From NCBI RefSeq assembly GCF_945859825.1, contig NZ_CAMAPC010000014.1:1-64000 (forward strand): a stretch of 64,000 nt of DNA. The letters run 5' to 3'. The translations under genes and the position numbers were made by a program. The stretch comes from Pseudoalteromonas holothuriae (GTDB lineage: Bacteria > Pseudomonadota > Gammaproteobacteria > Enterobacterales > Alteromonadaceae). Below are positions 27,241 through 37,400 of the stretch, one piece after another. How positions within the stretch are numbered: position 1 is the stretch's first letter; each line of letters starts with the position of its first letter. Below the pieces are notes generated by a model, which worked only from the letters and a program-made list of their open reading frames with translations, ran no database searches and had not been told where the DNA came from.

Positions 27241-29574
27241 TTATTTAGCTTTATCACTAATCACCAACAGATTAATCGCTTGCTCCAGTAACACAATCCC
27301 TTCACTAATCTTTGCTTCTAATTGTTCAATCCAATCTCTCAGTACTGCACTTTGGACCTGATGTGCTTCTAACTCCATCTTTTTAGTGTGCAGTTGTACT
27401 TGATCTAGCCCCACGGACCCTGCGGCACCTTTAAGCTTATGAGCAACCGATGCATATTCATCAATATCTTTATCACTAAGCGATTGGCGCAGCTCTGAAC
27501 AATACTTAGGGTTAAGAGTTTTAAATAGCATTACACTACGTTTAAACGCTTCGCTACCCATCGAATCAATAAAGTCGGTAATTGTTTCTATATCAAGTTC
27601 ATGTTGCTGCTGCTCACTAAATGTTATCGCGTCTAGATATTCTTTCGCATTCGCCTGCTGTGCATCAATACCAAATAACTCTGCCAACATTTTATCCAAT
27701 CGAGTGGTATTAATTGGCTTAGCCAATGCGCCTTGAATGCTTATTCCCGCTAATTCTTGCTCCGCACTTCGAACATTCGCGGTTAGAGCAACGATTGGTA
27801 AGTCATCAAAGTGACTATCGGCGCGGATTTCTTTAGCTACTTGATCACCATTGATATCCGGTAACTGCATATCAAGCAGAATTAAATCTAGTTCATCTTC
27901 TGTGGCAACCATTGACAGCGCGTCTTCACCTGTCTCAGCCCAAATAACTTCATGACCTCGCTGTTCAAGCAAGTTAGTAGCTATTTCTGCATTTAACGGA
28001 ACATCTTCCACTAATAAAATATAAAGGCTGCGACCCGCATAACTTTGTTGTTTCGGTGCTTTGCATAAATTCAAAGGAACTTCTACATCAAAACGACTAC
28101 CTTGACCTTGAATACTACTTACACGAATGTGACCTTTCATTGCCAATACCAATGCCTTGGTAACAGCAAGACCAATGCCCGATCCAATGGCGTTAGTTCC
28201 GGTTAAGTCTGGAGCTTTATAATACATATCAAAAATACGTTCTTGTTGATCTGCAGGAATACCAACACCCGTGTCGCTAATACTAATATTAAGCCAAGGT
28301 CCAGATTCTCTATTCTCGCGCTTGCACTCAAGCAAAACGCTTCCTTTGTGAGTAAACTTAACTGCGTTGTTGATTAGGTTCCATAACACTTGTCGCAAAC
28401 GTGTTGGGTCTAATAAAGCGTATATATCTAACATTCCCACACGATTTATTGTGAAATCTAGCCCTTTTTGATCTGCTATTAAACCAGCAAAATTTACAAC
28501 GTCATTGATAAAATCAGAAACATTAATGCTATCTGTCGCAATATCTAATTGCTCTCGGTCGATTTTATCGAGATCGATAATATCATTAAAAATATTCCCT
28601 AATGTTTCTGCGCTAGAAAAAATCGTATTACACCAACTTTTTTGCTGTTGAGATAACTCCGTATCAAGCAACATTCGCGTTAGGCCAACGATGCCATTCA
28701 AAGGTGTTCGCAACTCATGACTTAAAGTAGCAATGAACTTACCTTTATCTTTATAAGCAGTTTCTAGTGCCTGTTCAGCTTCTTTACGACTAGTAATATC
28801 GCGGCCAAAAGCCAATAACCCAATATATTTACCATCATCATTAATAAATGGTAGCTTGCGCATTTCAAACCAGCGATTTTCATCGTTTACTGGGTATTCA
28901 ACATCCAAGGTTACAGGTTGGTGCATCGTAGACACTTCTGTATCGGTACTGAGGACCTCCGGTAGGTAATTTTGCGGATATATTTGTTCCACCGAATGTC
29001 CTATCAGCTGCTCGCTAGATTTACCTATCACCATCTCAAACATTTTATTACAACCGGCAAACACACCGTCTTCATCACGGTAATAAAATAAATCAGGTGA
29101 TGAGTCTACAATAGAGCGCAGCAACATACCTTGTTGCGCGAGTTCCTGTTGTGTTTTTTTACGTTCGGCGATTTCTTTTCGCAACTCTTCGATTGCTCTG
29201 TGTTTGGCGTGCAACGCCATCTTACGTTCATCAATTTCGTTATTAAGGCGATTAATATTATCTTTGAGCGTTTGATTTAGCAGTTTCTCTTGTTGTGTGG
29301 CTGACTCAAGATAGGTTTTAGAGTCTTCTAATTGATGTATCGAACGGATCATTATTGATATTAGTACTGGAGAGGTCACCGCTGAAAAAAAGATGATAGC
29401 CAGTACATCTACTATCTTTATTTCGCCAAGCGCAACATAGTAAAACATACAAGATAAAATAAGAGCAATTAGTAAGATAAAAAAATAGCAGATAAAGCTG
29501 GCAGGCTTTGTGCCATATTTACTGACTAAATTTGCTAATACACGGGCCCAGGGGCCAAAAGAAGATTCTGTCAT
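27241..29574 (-). CDS. arcB: Aerobic respiration control hybrid sensor kinase
   Basis: 777 residues from the ATG at 29574. Two membrane helices (about 25-77), coiled coil, PAS domain (about 150-260), H-box SHELRTPLNG, ATPase domain with SGIGLAVTKALV, receiver LLDMQLPDINGD, and a C-terminal HPt with AHKLKGAAGSVGL. The phosphorelay runs to ArcA, encoded convergently. The PAS linker has Cys at 175, matching the redox Cys180 of E. coli, but the position matching Cys241 is Trp235 (ENRWFEMRK). Quinone sensing by two intermolecular disulfides as in E. coli is therefore unlikely in that form. Confidence 0.95.
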   Translation of the reverse strand: MTESSFGPWARVLANLVSKYGTKPASFICYFFILLIALILSCMFYYVALGEIKIVDVLAIIFFSAVTSPVLISIMIRSIHQLEDSKTYLESATQQEKLLNQTLKDNINRLNNEIDERKMALHAKHRAIEELRKEIAERKKTQQELAQQGMLLRSIVDSSPDLFYYRDEDGVFAGCNKMFEMVIGKSSEQLIGHSVEQIYPQNYLPEVLSTDTEVSTMHQPVTLDVEYPVNDENRWFEMRKLPFINDDGKYIGLLAFGRDITSRKEAEQALETAYKDKGKFIATLSHELRTPLNGIVGLTRMLLDTELSQQQKSWCNTIFSSAETLGNIFNDIIDLDKIDREQLDIATDSINVSDFINDVVNFAGLIADQKGLDFTINRVGMLDIYALLDPTRLRQVLWNLINNAVKFTHKGSVLLECKRENRESGPWLNISISDTGVGIPADQQERIFDMYYKAPDLTGTNAIGSGIGLAVTKALVLAMKGHIRVSSIQGQGSRFDVEVPLNLCKAPKQQSYAGRSLYILLVEDVPLNAEIATNLLEQRGHEVIWAETGEDALSMVATEDELDLILLDMQLPDINGDQVAKEIRADSHFDDLPIVALTANVRSAEQELAGISIQGALAKPINTTRLDKMLAELFGIDAQQANAKEYLDAITFSEQQQHELDIETITDFIDSMGSEAFKRSVMLFKTLNPKYCSELRQSLSDKDIDEYASVAHKLKGAAGSVGLDQVQLHTKKMELEAHQVQSAVLRDWIEQLEAKISEGIVLLEQAINLLVISDKAK

Positions 29575-29785
29575 AGTCACCACATACCCAATTTATCCGC
29601 ACATTATACGCAAGCAATACCAAGATGCTAATTATTCATTTTATTAAAACCTGCGCAGCTCAAACTGTAATAACTTATGCACAAATTCTCTATTCTTATC
29701 ATTTTAAAGCTATTCTTAAAGGGGCAACCTATTGGATTATAGTGTAATATGCCCGCTTTTAATCGTCGTGACCATGAGGGTTTAG

Positions 29786-30706
29786 ATGCAAACCATAATG
29801 CCAGATATTGCTGATACCGCAGAAGCCTTGCAAACCGGAACTTTAGATTGGGTCGGTATGGGAAATATTGAACTACCACTACTATTTTCTAGTAAAGGGT
29901 TATCCGACATTACCGTCACTGCAAAAGCGGATGCATTTGTTAACCTACAAAACGAACAAGCTAAAGGCATCCATATGTCGCGTTTATTTTTGTCATTAGA
30001 TACTCTATCTTGTGAGCAAACGCTAACGCCGAGTACGCTCAAAGCTGTTCTAGAGAGTTTTGTAACCAGTCATCAAGATTTGAGTAATGCGGCAAAAGTT
30101 GCACTTCATTTTGAGCTGCCGCTTCGCCGCTCTTCGTTGTTAAGCGGCAAACAAGGCTGGAAAAACTACCCAGTGACAATCACTGCCAGCTTAATTGACA
30201 ATCAATTCTTACTAGAAATAGCTGTTGATGTAACTTATTCATCAACCTGCCCTTGCTCTGCGGCATTGGCTCGACAGCTTATTCAGCAAGCTTTTACAGA
30301 GCAGTTTGCCAAACAACAACTTAATTTTGAACAAATACATAACTGGTTAGGCAGTACCGAAGGTATTGTGGCTACACCTCACTCTCAACGTAGCATTGCC
30401 AATATCAAAGTAAAGCTTGCCTGTGATAGTCAAGAGTTTGATATCTTAGCACTTATTAATTGTGTTGAGCATGAGCTAAAAACCCCTGTACAGGCAGCTG
30501 TAAAGCGAGAGGATGAGCAAGAGTTCGCACGTTTAAATGGTCAAAACTTGATGTTTTGTGAGGATGCAGCCAGAAAACTCAAAGCACTATTTGAAGTATC
30601 GAATTATCAAGACTACTACATAAAAATTAATCATTATGAGTCTTTACATGCACATGATGCAGTCGCTTATGCAGTAAAAGGTTTACCACAAGGTTACCAA
30701 GCTTAA
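29786..30706 (+). CDS. folE2: GTP cyclohydrolase FolE2 (type IB)
   Basis: 306 residues. It converts GTP to dihydroneopterin triphosphate, the first step of folate (and queuosine) synthesis. Family signs: KGIHMSRLFL, the active-site Cys in STCPCSAALA, and TPHSQRS. Unlike FolE it works without zinc and is often induced by zinc shortage. A GAGGG ribosome site precedes the ATG. I looked for a Zur operator in the 60 bases upstream and saw none that is convincing. Divergent from arcB. Confidence 0.95.
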   Translation: MQTIMPDIADTAEALQTGTLDWVGMGNIELPLLFSSKGLSDITVTAKADAFVNLQNEQAKGIHMSRLFLSLDTLSCEQTLTPSTLKAVLESFVTSHQDLSNAAKVALHFELPLRRSSLLSGKQGWKNYPVTITASLIDNQFLLEIAVDVTYSSTCPCSAALARQLIQQAFTEQFAKQQLNFEQIHNWLGSTEGIVATPHSQRSIANIKVKLACDSQEFDILALINCVEHELKTPVQAAVKREDEQEFARLNGQNLMFCEDAARKLKALFEVSNYQDYYIKINHYESLHAHDAVAYAVKGLPQGYQA

Positions 30707-30788
30707 AGAAATTAAATAAACACTCTTAAACAGGCATGACATTTGCTTAGTAAATATAAATTGTCAAATTGTTGTTGTGGAGTGTTTT

Positions 30789-31379
30789 ATGGAATTTGCT
30801 TTATTATCAATATTAGCGCTAGTAGTAGTGGCTTCAGTGGTCGCAGCAAAATTCACCGACGCAGGTGGTAACCCTTATCCATTTAATAAAAAAGATTCTG
30901 TTTTTAGCAACGTTGAAGCTTCGTTTCTCACTTTATTAGAGCGTGCCGTAGGTGATAGATTTAAAGTCGTTAGCCGAGTAAAGCTAGTTGATTTAATTGA
31001 ATGTAAACCAGGCCTTTCAGATAAGTCGCGCAGAGCGGCGCTAATAAAGGCAAAAAATAAACAACTTGATTATGTGCTTGTAGATAAAGACACACTTAAG
31101 ATAATGGCTGCAGTGGATTTAGTTAATAACGCGAATAAAGGTGGGCATAAAGCCCAACGAGATTGGTTTGTTAGTGGTGCGCTAGAATCTGCGGGGATCC
31201 CTCATATTCGTATGAAAGTTAAAGCAGGATATAAAACAGCTGAAGTACGCAGTGCTATTTTATTCAAGCTTGGCAAAAATACCAGAACTCCGACTCGTAC
31301 TCGCAATCGTACTGAAAAACCGGCTGTCTTGTCGCCATCTCAGGCTAAAGCTCACTCAACGCAACTTGCCGAAATATAG
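30789..31379 (+). CDS. Membrane-anchored DUF2726 protein
   Basis: 196 residues from the ATG at 30789 with GGAG 7 bases upstream. One N-terminal membrane helix (about 2-22), then a DUF2726 domain (about 35-160): FSNVEASFLTLLERAVGD, KLVDLI, AKNKQLDYVLVDKDTL and a final HIRMKVKAGY. DUF2726 has a restriction-endonuclease-like look, with the D in DYVLVDKD and the E/D of AAVDLVN as candidate metal ligands. Function unknown; it may be a membrane-linked nuclease or binding protein. The C terminus is basic and low in complexity (RTPTRTRNRTEK). Confidence 0.85.
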   Translation: MEFALLSILALVVVASVVAAKFTDAGGNPYPFNKKDSVFSNVEASFLTLLERAVGDRFKVVSRVKLVDLIECKPGLSDKSRRAALIKAKNKQLDYVLVDKDTLKIMAAVDLVNNANKGGHKAQRDWFVSGALESAGIPHIRMKVKAGYKTAEVRSAILFKLGKNTRTPTRTRNRTEKPAVLSPSQAKAHSTQLAEI

Positions 31380-31397
31380 TCACGCTCAAATACATCA

Positions 31398-31420
31398 AGC
31401 AGGCTATAAGCCTGCTTTTT
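31398..31420 (+). terminator. Terminator after the DUF2726 gene
   Basis: AGCAGGCT / AGCCTGCT with a 3-base loop and a T5 tail. Confidence 0.85.
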
Positions 31421-31503
31421 CATGCCGTTAACTTAAGAATGAAACTCGCATTTGTATCTTGCTCAGGTATACTAATATGCAAGTTTTTATAGGAACTTTT
31501 AAC

Positions 31504-32211
31504 ATGAAAATTGGTATTATTGGCGCAATGGAGCCAGAGGTAGCGATACTTCGCGAAGCAATACAAAATAAACACCAGCTTACTAAGGGCGGCTTTACCT
31601 TTTATACAGGGCTGCTTGCAGGTCATACGGTAACACTGGTGCAATCAGGTATTGGTAAGGTGGCTGCTACCGTAGCAACCACCTTGTTGATTGACAACTT
31701 TGAGCCAGATTGCGTGATCAATACCGGGTCTGCTGGCGGCTTTGAACCTAGCCTAAATGTAGGTGACGTGGTGATATCTGATGAAGTAAAGCATCACGAT
31801 GTTGATGTAACTGCCTTTGGCTATGAAATAGGCCAAGTTCCACAAATGCCTGCTGGTTTTAAGGCGCACCCTGCTCTTATTGAAGCTGCAAAACAAAGTG
31901 TTGCAATCCTTAGTAATACACAAACTATGACGGGGTTAATTTGTACTGGCGATTCATTTATGTGTGATCCTGTGCGTATCGATAAAACTCGCGCAGATTT
32001 TCCAACGATGTTAGCTGTGGAGATGGAAGGCGCTGCAATAGCTCAAGCGTGCCATGTTCTTAATACGCCGTTTGTGGTTATTCGCTCACTGTCTGATATC
32101 GCTGGAAAAGAATCTCCACAATCATTTGAAGAATATTTAGAGGTTGCTTCTGTAAACTCTTCAAAGCTTGTGACAGCACTACTTGAAAAGCTAATTAACG
32201 TTAAGCTTTAA
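31504..32211 (+). CDS. mtnN: 5'-methylthioadenosine/S-adenosylhomocysteine nucleosidase
   Basis: 235 residues from the ATG at 31504, with AGGA 9 bases upstream. It splits MTA and SAH in the methyl cycle and feeds LuxS-type pathways. Motifs: IGAMEPEV at the N terminus, INTGSAGGF, and [10 protein letters not shown] with catalytic LSDIAGK. The next gene begins one base after its stop. Confidence 0.97.
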   Translation: MKIGIIGAMEPEVAILREAIQNKHQLTKGGFTFYTGLLAGHTVTLVQSGIGKVAATVATTLLIDNFEPDCVINTGSAGGFEPSLNVGDVVISDEVKHHDVDVTAFGYEIGQVPQMPAGFKAHPALIEAAKQSVAILSNTQTMTGLICTGDSFMCDPVRIDKTRADFPTMLAVEMEGAAIAQACHVLNTPFVVIRSLSDIAGKESPQSFEEYLEVASVNSSKLVTALLEKLINVKL

Positions 32212-32212
32212 C

Positions 32213-33175
32213 GTGCTACTTGAACTTATGCAAGCCCATCAGGGCTTGCTAATATTAGTGGTAACATTGGCAACGGCTCACTTTCTGCCATTACTTAGCA
32301 GCTATCATCCGAATACTATACTATCACTTGTTTTCAAAGGTATTGCGCAACGAGTATATCAAAGTGATTCAACCGCAAGTTACCAAATACTCAGTGGCAC
32401 TTTAGCATTTATCCTACCTTGTTTAACCATCGTTATTCTGTGCTATTCAATTGCCCAATTTGCCTATTACCCACAGTGGTTAGGTGGATTAATTCTTTAT
32501 TTGTGTATTGAAACGCGAGTTATTACAAGAGCTAAACGCATTTCAACCTTGCTCAAACAAGAACAAAAGTCTACTGCCAGGCAATTATTGAGCAGTATAG
32601 TCGCTAGAGATGTTAATAAACTTTCGAGTGTTGGTATTGCCAAAGCATGCATTGATAGTACTTGCCTACGCACTGTTAGGCATTATTACCTTATCATTTT
32701 ATTTTATATACTACTTGGACCTATTGCGGCGCTTAGTTACAAGCTACTGCTCATATGTGATCATGCATGGCGCAAAGAACTTAAACCCAACAGCCAATTT
32801 ATGATACCACTCAAACACACGATTTATGCCATTGAGTGGCTTCCTCTTAGAGCATTTGTATTATTGATGGCAACACCATTACATGGCAAGAAGGTAGTAC
32901 ATTATCTCAAGCGATATGCTAGATATTTTTATCAAAAAAACAGTGGATGGGTCTTATCACTGTTTGCAGCTAACCTAAATGTACAACTTGGTGGCCCTTG
33001 CTTTTACCTAGGGCAACGCTTTGAAAAAATGCGATTAGGCATTGAACGACATCCCGAGCCTAGCGATATTGATGTACTAGTTAACTTACTAACGCGGATC
33101 CAAACCTTTTTCTTTTTAGTGTTAATGCTTTTCTGGCTTGCTTATACTTTGGGCATTGCTTTTTTGACCTTATAA
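32213..33175 (+). CDS. CobD/CbiB family cobalamin biosynthesis-like membrane protein
   Basis: 320 residues with five to six hydrophobic helices. It resembles CobD/CbiB adenosylcobinamide-phosphate synthases: RVITRAKRI, STARQLLSSIVARDV (family RxxVxRDT region) and SIGIAKACIDS; the end has LGIERHPEPSDI. GTG start, one base after mtnN. mtnN-cbiB pairs are known from vibrios and relatives. No other cobalamin genes are nearby. Several family positions are changed (for example RDVNKLSSVG), so activity may differ. Confidence 0.8.
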   Translation: MLLELMQAHQGLLILVVTLATAHFLPLLSSYHPNTILSLVFKGIAQRVYQSDSTASYQILSGTLAFILPCLTIVILCYSIAQFAYYPQWLGGLILYLCIETRVITRAKRISTLLKQEQKSTARQLLSSIVARDVNKLSSVGIAKACIDSTCLRTVRHYYLIILFYILLGPIAALSYKLLLICDHAWRKELKPNSQFMIPLKHTIYAIEWLPLRAFVLLMATPLHGKKVVHYLKRYARYFYQKNSGWVLSLFAANLNVQLGGPCFYLGQRFEKMRLGIERHPEPSDIDVLVNLLTRIQTFFFLVLMLFWLAYTLGIAFLTL

Positions 33176-33206
33176 CCTGCCTTCGCAAAATACGTAATTT
33201 AATATT

Positions 33207-33350
33207 TTATACCCATTTTATTAAAACATTGTTCATTCTAGCGAACTAAGTAACTTAATTTAACTACGTTAAAAATGACTCATGTAAAATAGTTAGATAC
33301 AAACGTTTTTGGTGGGTTACTAAGCCATGTATTTAATGCCACTGCCATTA
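33207..33350 (+). repeat. Family A MITE-like element, internally shortened copy
   Basis: CATTTTATTAAAACATTGTT through CTCATGTAAAATAGTTAGA, GGGTTACTAAGCCATG and TTTAATGCCACTGCCATTA. The right part has lost about 20 bases compared with 22566-22730. It lies in the tail-to-tail gap of cobD and tyrS. Confidence 0.75.
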
Positions 33351-33370
33351 AACTTTAACTCCCGCATAAA

Positions 33371-33397
33371 AAAGCCAGCTTTACAAGCTGGCCTTTA
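33371..33397 (-). terminator. Terminator after tyrS
   Basis: AAAGCCAGCTT-TAC-AAGCTGGCCTTT, with a T-run on the minus strand. Confidence 0.85.
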
Positions 33398-33423
33398 GGG
33401 CATATTTATTTTTGCAACAAGCT

Positions 33424-34626
33424 CTAGTTTACAGTTACCTTAGCAAATTTGCGTTTACCTACTTGGTAAATTGCTGTGCTACCTTTTTCAATTGACAATT
33501 TGCTGTCGGTTACTTTGTCTTCACCATTAAGTTTTACAGCACCTTGCTTGATCATACGCATAGCCTCAGAGGTGCTTGCAACCAACCCGGCTTCTTTAAG
33601 GAGGTTGGCAATAAATGTAGAAGGCTCATCAATAGTAATGCTAAGTTCTGGAATGTCATCAGGTAAGGCGTTCTTTTGAAAACGTTTAACAAAATCTTGG
33701 TGTGCTGCCTGAGCATCTTCCTCTGTATGAAAGCGTGCAATCATTTCTTTGGCAAACTCAATTTTAATATCACGGGGGTTACGACCATCGACAACTTGCG
33801 CCTTCAACTGTGCAATCTCTTCCAAAGACAGCGCACTAAGTAATTCATAATAGCGCCACATCAAGTCATCAGAAATAGACATAACTTTACCAAACATATC
33901 ATTTGGAGCATCCGTAATACCAATATAGTTACCTAACGACTTTGACATTTTTTGAACGCCATCAGTGCCCTCTAGTAATGGCATCATTAATACCGTTTGC
34001 GGCTTTTGACCCTCATCCTTTTGCAACTCACGGCCCATAAGAAGGTTAAACCGTTGATCGGTACCACCAAGCTCAACGTCCGCCTCAAGTGCAACTGAAT
34101 CCCAACCTTGTACGAGCGGATATAAAAACTCATGAATGGCAATTGATTGTCCACCTGCATAACGCTTTTTAAAATCATCACGTTCAAGCATACGAGCAAC
34201 AGTTTGTCGAGCTGCAAGCTTAATCATACCCGCACTGCCCAACTTATCCATCCAAGTAGAGTTAAAGGCAACGGTTGTTTTTGCAGGGTCTAAAATTTTA
34301 AAAACCTGTTCTTTATAGGTTTCTGCATTAGCAAGTACATCTTCTTTGGTTAGTGGCTTACGAGTAGCATTTTTTCCAGTCGGGTCACCAATCAAGCCTG
34401 TAAAATCACCAATTAAGAAAATCACCTCATGGCCTAAGTCCTGAAATGTCTTTAACTTATTTATTAGAACAGTGTGACCTAAATGTAAGTCCGGTGCAGT
34501 TGGGTCAAAACCCGCCTTAATCTTCAACTTTTTACCTGACTTAAGCTTTTCTTTTAAGTCATCTTCAATAAGAATTTCTTCCGCACCGCGTTTTATCTCT
34601 GCAAATGCAGTTTCTAAGTCCACCAT
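33424..34626 (-). CDS. tyrS: Tyrosyl-tRNA synthetase
   Basis: 400 residues. Class I synthetase: HLGH at 48-51, KMSKS after DGVQ, and a C-terminal S4-like RNA-binding domain (about 330-400). It belongs to the second bacterial TyrRS subfamily of about 400 residues, not the E. coli TyrS type of 424, judged by [13 protein letters not shown] and the HLGH spacing. Divergent from the M23 peptidase gene. Confidence 0.95.
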   Translation of the reverse strand: MVDLETAFAEIKRGAEEILIEDDLKEKLKSGKKLKIKAGFDPTAPDLHLGHTVLINKLKTFQDLGHEVIFLIGDFTGLIGDPTGKNATRKPLTKEDVLANAETYKEQVFKILDPAKTTVAFNSTWMDKLGSAGMIKLAARQTVARMLERDDFKKRYAGGQSIAIHEFLYPLVQGWDSVALEADVELGGTDQRFNLLMGRELQKDEGQKPQTVLMMPLLEGTDGVQKMSKSLGNYIGITDAPNDMFGKVMSISDDLMWRYYELLSALSLEEIAQLKAQVVDGRNPRDIKIEFAKEMIARFHTEEDAQAAHQDFVKRFQKNALPDDIPELSITIDEPSTFIANLLKEAGLVASTSEAMRMIKQGAVKLNGEDKVTDSKLSIEKGSTAIYQVGKRKFAKVTVN

Positions 34627-34770
34627 TCATCGCTCCAAGTATTCAGTTTATCGCTCGATTCTAGCCTATATTCGAGCTAGTTTAAATGCACAAAATACTG
34701 GTATTGCTGCTTTATTGGGTATATCCTGCAATATTATTAGTAAAAATCTTGACAGCAGAAAAGGCGCGTT

Positions 34771-36096
34771 ATGGTTCACGTAGTGTATAAGCTCCCTAAA
34801 AAACACAAACTGCTTATTATGAGTCTCATTTCCTTAATGTTGATTGTTGCACTATGGCCTTCAGAAAAAGCAACAGCCTCTCGAGACAACGATAAAAAAG
34901 CGTTAGAAGTTGGTAAGCGTTATGAATTGCCTGTCAAGGTAAGCGAAGAAACAGAACACCTTACCGAGCTAAATGCGGTTGATACTGCCACAGATACACA
35001 AAAAGTGGAATATAACTTTATTGATCATGAAGTTAAATCAGGTGATAACTTAGCCATTATATTTAAAAGAGCCGGCTTCTCTGCACAAACTTTACACCAG
35101 CTAGTTAACACTAATGCCGAAACCCGCAAACTCACTAAAATTCATCCTGGTGAAGTGCTGAGCTTTGCTAAAGGTGAAAATGGACAACTAGCACAATTAA
35201 AATATGTTTTGTCTAAAACTGATACATTATATGTCACTTTAAGCTCAGAAGGTGCTTATGACACTGTAATTCAAAGCAAAGAAATAGAAACTGTCGCTAA
35301 ATCTGCTGGCGGCCAGATAAGCTCAAGCTTTTGGACTGCTGGTATAACTTCAGGTCTGTCTGAACGCCAAATTATGAACTTTGCAGATATCTTTGGCTGG
35401 GACGTCGACTTTGCGAATGATATCCGTAAAGGTGATAGTTTCTCTATTGTGTATGAGTCTCACTTTGTTGATGGTGAAGAAATTGGCACCGGTAAAATCA
35501 TTGCCGCTGAATTTATTAACCAAGATGAACGCTATAACGCAATACGTCATACAGACGGAAACTTTTATACGCCTGAAGGGCGCAGTATGAAAAAAGCATT
35601 TTTACGCGCTCCCGTTAACTTCAAATACATAAGTTCTAGTTTTAACCCTCGACGAAAGCACCCAGTTACAGGCAGAGTGACGGCGCATAGAGGTATTGAC
35701 TATTCAGCACGAACAGGAACTCCCGTTGTTTCTTCAGGTAATGGGAAGGTAATTAAATCAAGCTATAACCGATTAAATGGCAATTATGTATTTATTCAAC
35801 ATGGTAGTAAATATGTCACTAAATACTTACACCTTAACAAGCGTATGGTTAAATCTGGCCAGAAAGTAAAGCAGGGTCAGAAAATAGGTACTGTGGGGGC
35901 AACAGGTCGAGTTACAGGTGCCCACTTGCACTATGAGTTTTTAGTTAATGGAGTTCATCGTAACCCAAGGACAGTTAAACTACCTAAATCTCAATCATTG
36001 CCAAAAGATGAGCTAGCTGTGTTTAAGCCGGTTGCACAGCAATTACTTGCCAAGCTTGAACGTACTAGAGAGCTGCAGCTGGCGATGAATAAATAA
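34771..36096 (+). CDS. M23 peptidoglycan endopeptidase, MepM-like
   Basis: 441 residues. An N-terminal signal anchor (about 12-30), an OapA/LysM-like segment HEVKSGDNLAIIFKRAGF (about 87-105), a middle domain, and the zinc metallopeptidase core with HRGIDYSA (HxxxD) and HLHYEFLVNG (HxH). It cuts peptide crosslinks for wall growth. Starts 145 bases from divergent tyrS. The closest E. coli counterpart is MepM/YebA. Confidence 0.93.
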   Translation: MVHVVYKLPKKHKLLIMSLISLMLIVALWPSEKATASRDNDKKALEVGKRYELPVKVSEETEHLTELNAVDTATDTQKVEYNFIDHEVKSGDNLAIIFKRAGFSAQTLHQLVNTNAETRKLTKIHPGEVLSFAKGENGQLAQLKYVLSKTDTLYVTLSSEGAYDTVIQSKEIETVAKSAGGQISSSFWTAGITSGLSERQIMNFADIFGWDVDFANDIRKGDSFSIVYESHFVDGEEIGTGKIIAAEFINQDERYNAIRHTDGNFYTPEGRSMKKAFLRAPVNFKYISSSFNPRRKHPVTGRVTAHRGIDYSARTGTPVVSSGNGKVIKSSYNRLNGNYVFIQHGSKYVTKYLHLNKRMVKSGQKVKQGQKIGTVGATGRVTGAHLHYEFLVNGVHRNPRTVKLPKSQSLPKDELAVFKPVAQQLLAKLERTRELQLAMNK

Positions 36097-36165
36097 CCTA
36101 AGCTCTGGATAGCTTAAATGGTTTTTGGTATTGCCCTAAAATAATAACGCTGTCTTTTAAGGCAT

Positions 36166-36192
36166 AAAAAAACCCGCTCACAGCGGGTTTTT
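36166..36192. terminator. Bidirectional terminator between the M23 gene and mdh
   Basis: AAAAACCCGC-TCACA-GCGGGTTTTT. Confidence 0.9.
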
Positions 36193-36208
36193 AGCAACTT
36201 CATTTAGC

Positions 36209-37147
36209 TTACTTAGCCATAAAGTCCACACCCTCTTGGATGTCTTTATTTAATGTTGCAAGCATATCTTCTTTGGCTTTTTGCTCAAATGCGCTTAACT
36301 CACCGTAAGATAAAATTTCCTCAACGCCATTCTTACCAAGGCGAACTGGGTGAGCAAAATAAGGTGCGTCGCCATTATCAACAGCAACATAAGCATAATC
36401 AACAACATTGCTATCGCCTTGTAAACCTTTTACCAATGAGAAGCAAAAACGTGCTGCTGCTGCACCCATTGAAAGCGTAGCTGAACCGCCACCCGCTTTT
36501 GCATTTACAACTTCAGTACCTGCATTTTGAATACGTGGTGTAAGCGCCGCTACTTCTTCATCAGTGAACGTAACGCCTTCAACTTGAGAAAGTAGAGGTA
36601 AAATAGTAGTACCAGAGTGACCACCGATAACAGGCACTTTAACTTCAGATACGTCAACACCTTTTAGCTCAGCCACAAAAGCTTCAGAGCGGATCACGTC
36701 AAGTGTGGTTACACCAAATACGCGTGATGCATCATAAGTACCCGCTTTTTTGAACACTTCAGCTACAATTGGCACTGTGCCATTTACTGGGTTTGTGATA
36801 ACACCAACTAGCGCTTTAGGACAACTTCTAACAATACCTTCAGCCAATGTCTTGATGATACCTGCATTTACGTTAAATAAGTCAGCACGGTCCATACCAG
36901 GCTTACGTGGCATACCTGCAGGGATAAGTACAATATCAGCATCTACTAATGCTGCATCTAAGTCATCAGCACCAAAGCCTGCAACTTTAACTGCAGTTGG
37001 AATGTGAGAAAGATCAACAGCTACACCCGGAACAACTGGTGCAACATCGTATAGTGCTAGCTCAGAGCCTGCAGGCAAGCCATTTTTAAGTAAAAGTGAT
37101 AAAGCTTGACCGATACCGCCAGCGGCACCTAATACAGCAACTTTCAT
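36209..37147 (-). CDS. mdh: Malate dehydrogenase
   Basis: 312 residues, same length as E. coli Mdh. NAD motif [15 protein letters not shown]; substrate arginines in MPRKPGMDR; catalytic [14 protein letters not shown] cycle oxidation of malate. Divergent from argR, the arrangement known in E. coli and vibrios. Confidence 0.98.
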   Translation of the reverse strand: MKVAVLGAAGGIGQALSLLLKNGLPAGSELALYDVAPVVPGVAVDLSHIPTAVKVAGFGADDLDAALVDADIVLIPAGMPRKPGMDRADLFNVNAGIIKTLAEGIVRSCPKALVGVITNPVNGTVPIVAEVFKKAGTYDASRVFGVTTLDVIRSEAFVAELKGVDVSEVKVPVIGGHSGTTILPLLSQVEGVTFTDEEVAALTPRIQNAGTEVVNAKAGGGSATLSMGAAAARFCFSLVKGLQGDSNVVDYAYVAVDNGDAPYFAHPVRLGKNGVEEILSYGELSAFEQKAKEDMLATLNKDIQEGVDFMAK

Positions 37148-37400
37148 GTGAATTCTCCATAATTTGAAGGTGGAATTTAATGTGCTGTAAAGATAATGAA
37201 AAGCGACACTAAAAACAAATTAATCCGAGTTATTTTCATGATTTTTTCGACTATAGTTGTAAAGCAACACACACTTCGCGCTTTACAGAGACCTATTTCA
37301 CTTTGCTTTTAAGATAAAGCCCCTGCATGAGTGTGAAAATTTGGGTAACGAACAAGTTTTGTGTAAAATCCTACAACCGCTTTAAAAGAAATGAAACGTT

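Noticed and set aside
29725..29785. Zur operator in front of folE2
   Set aside because: GATTATAGTGTAATATG is not a proper palindrome and does not fit the known consensus.
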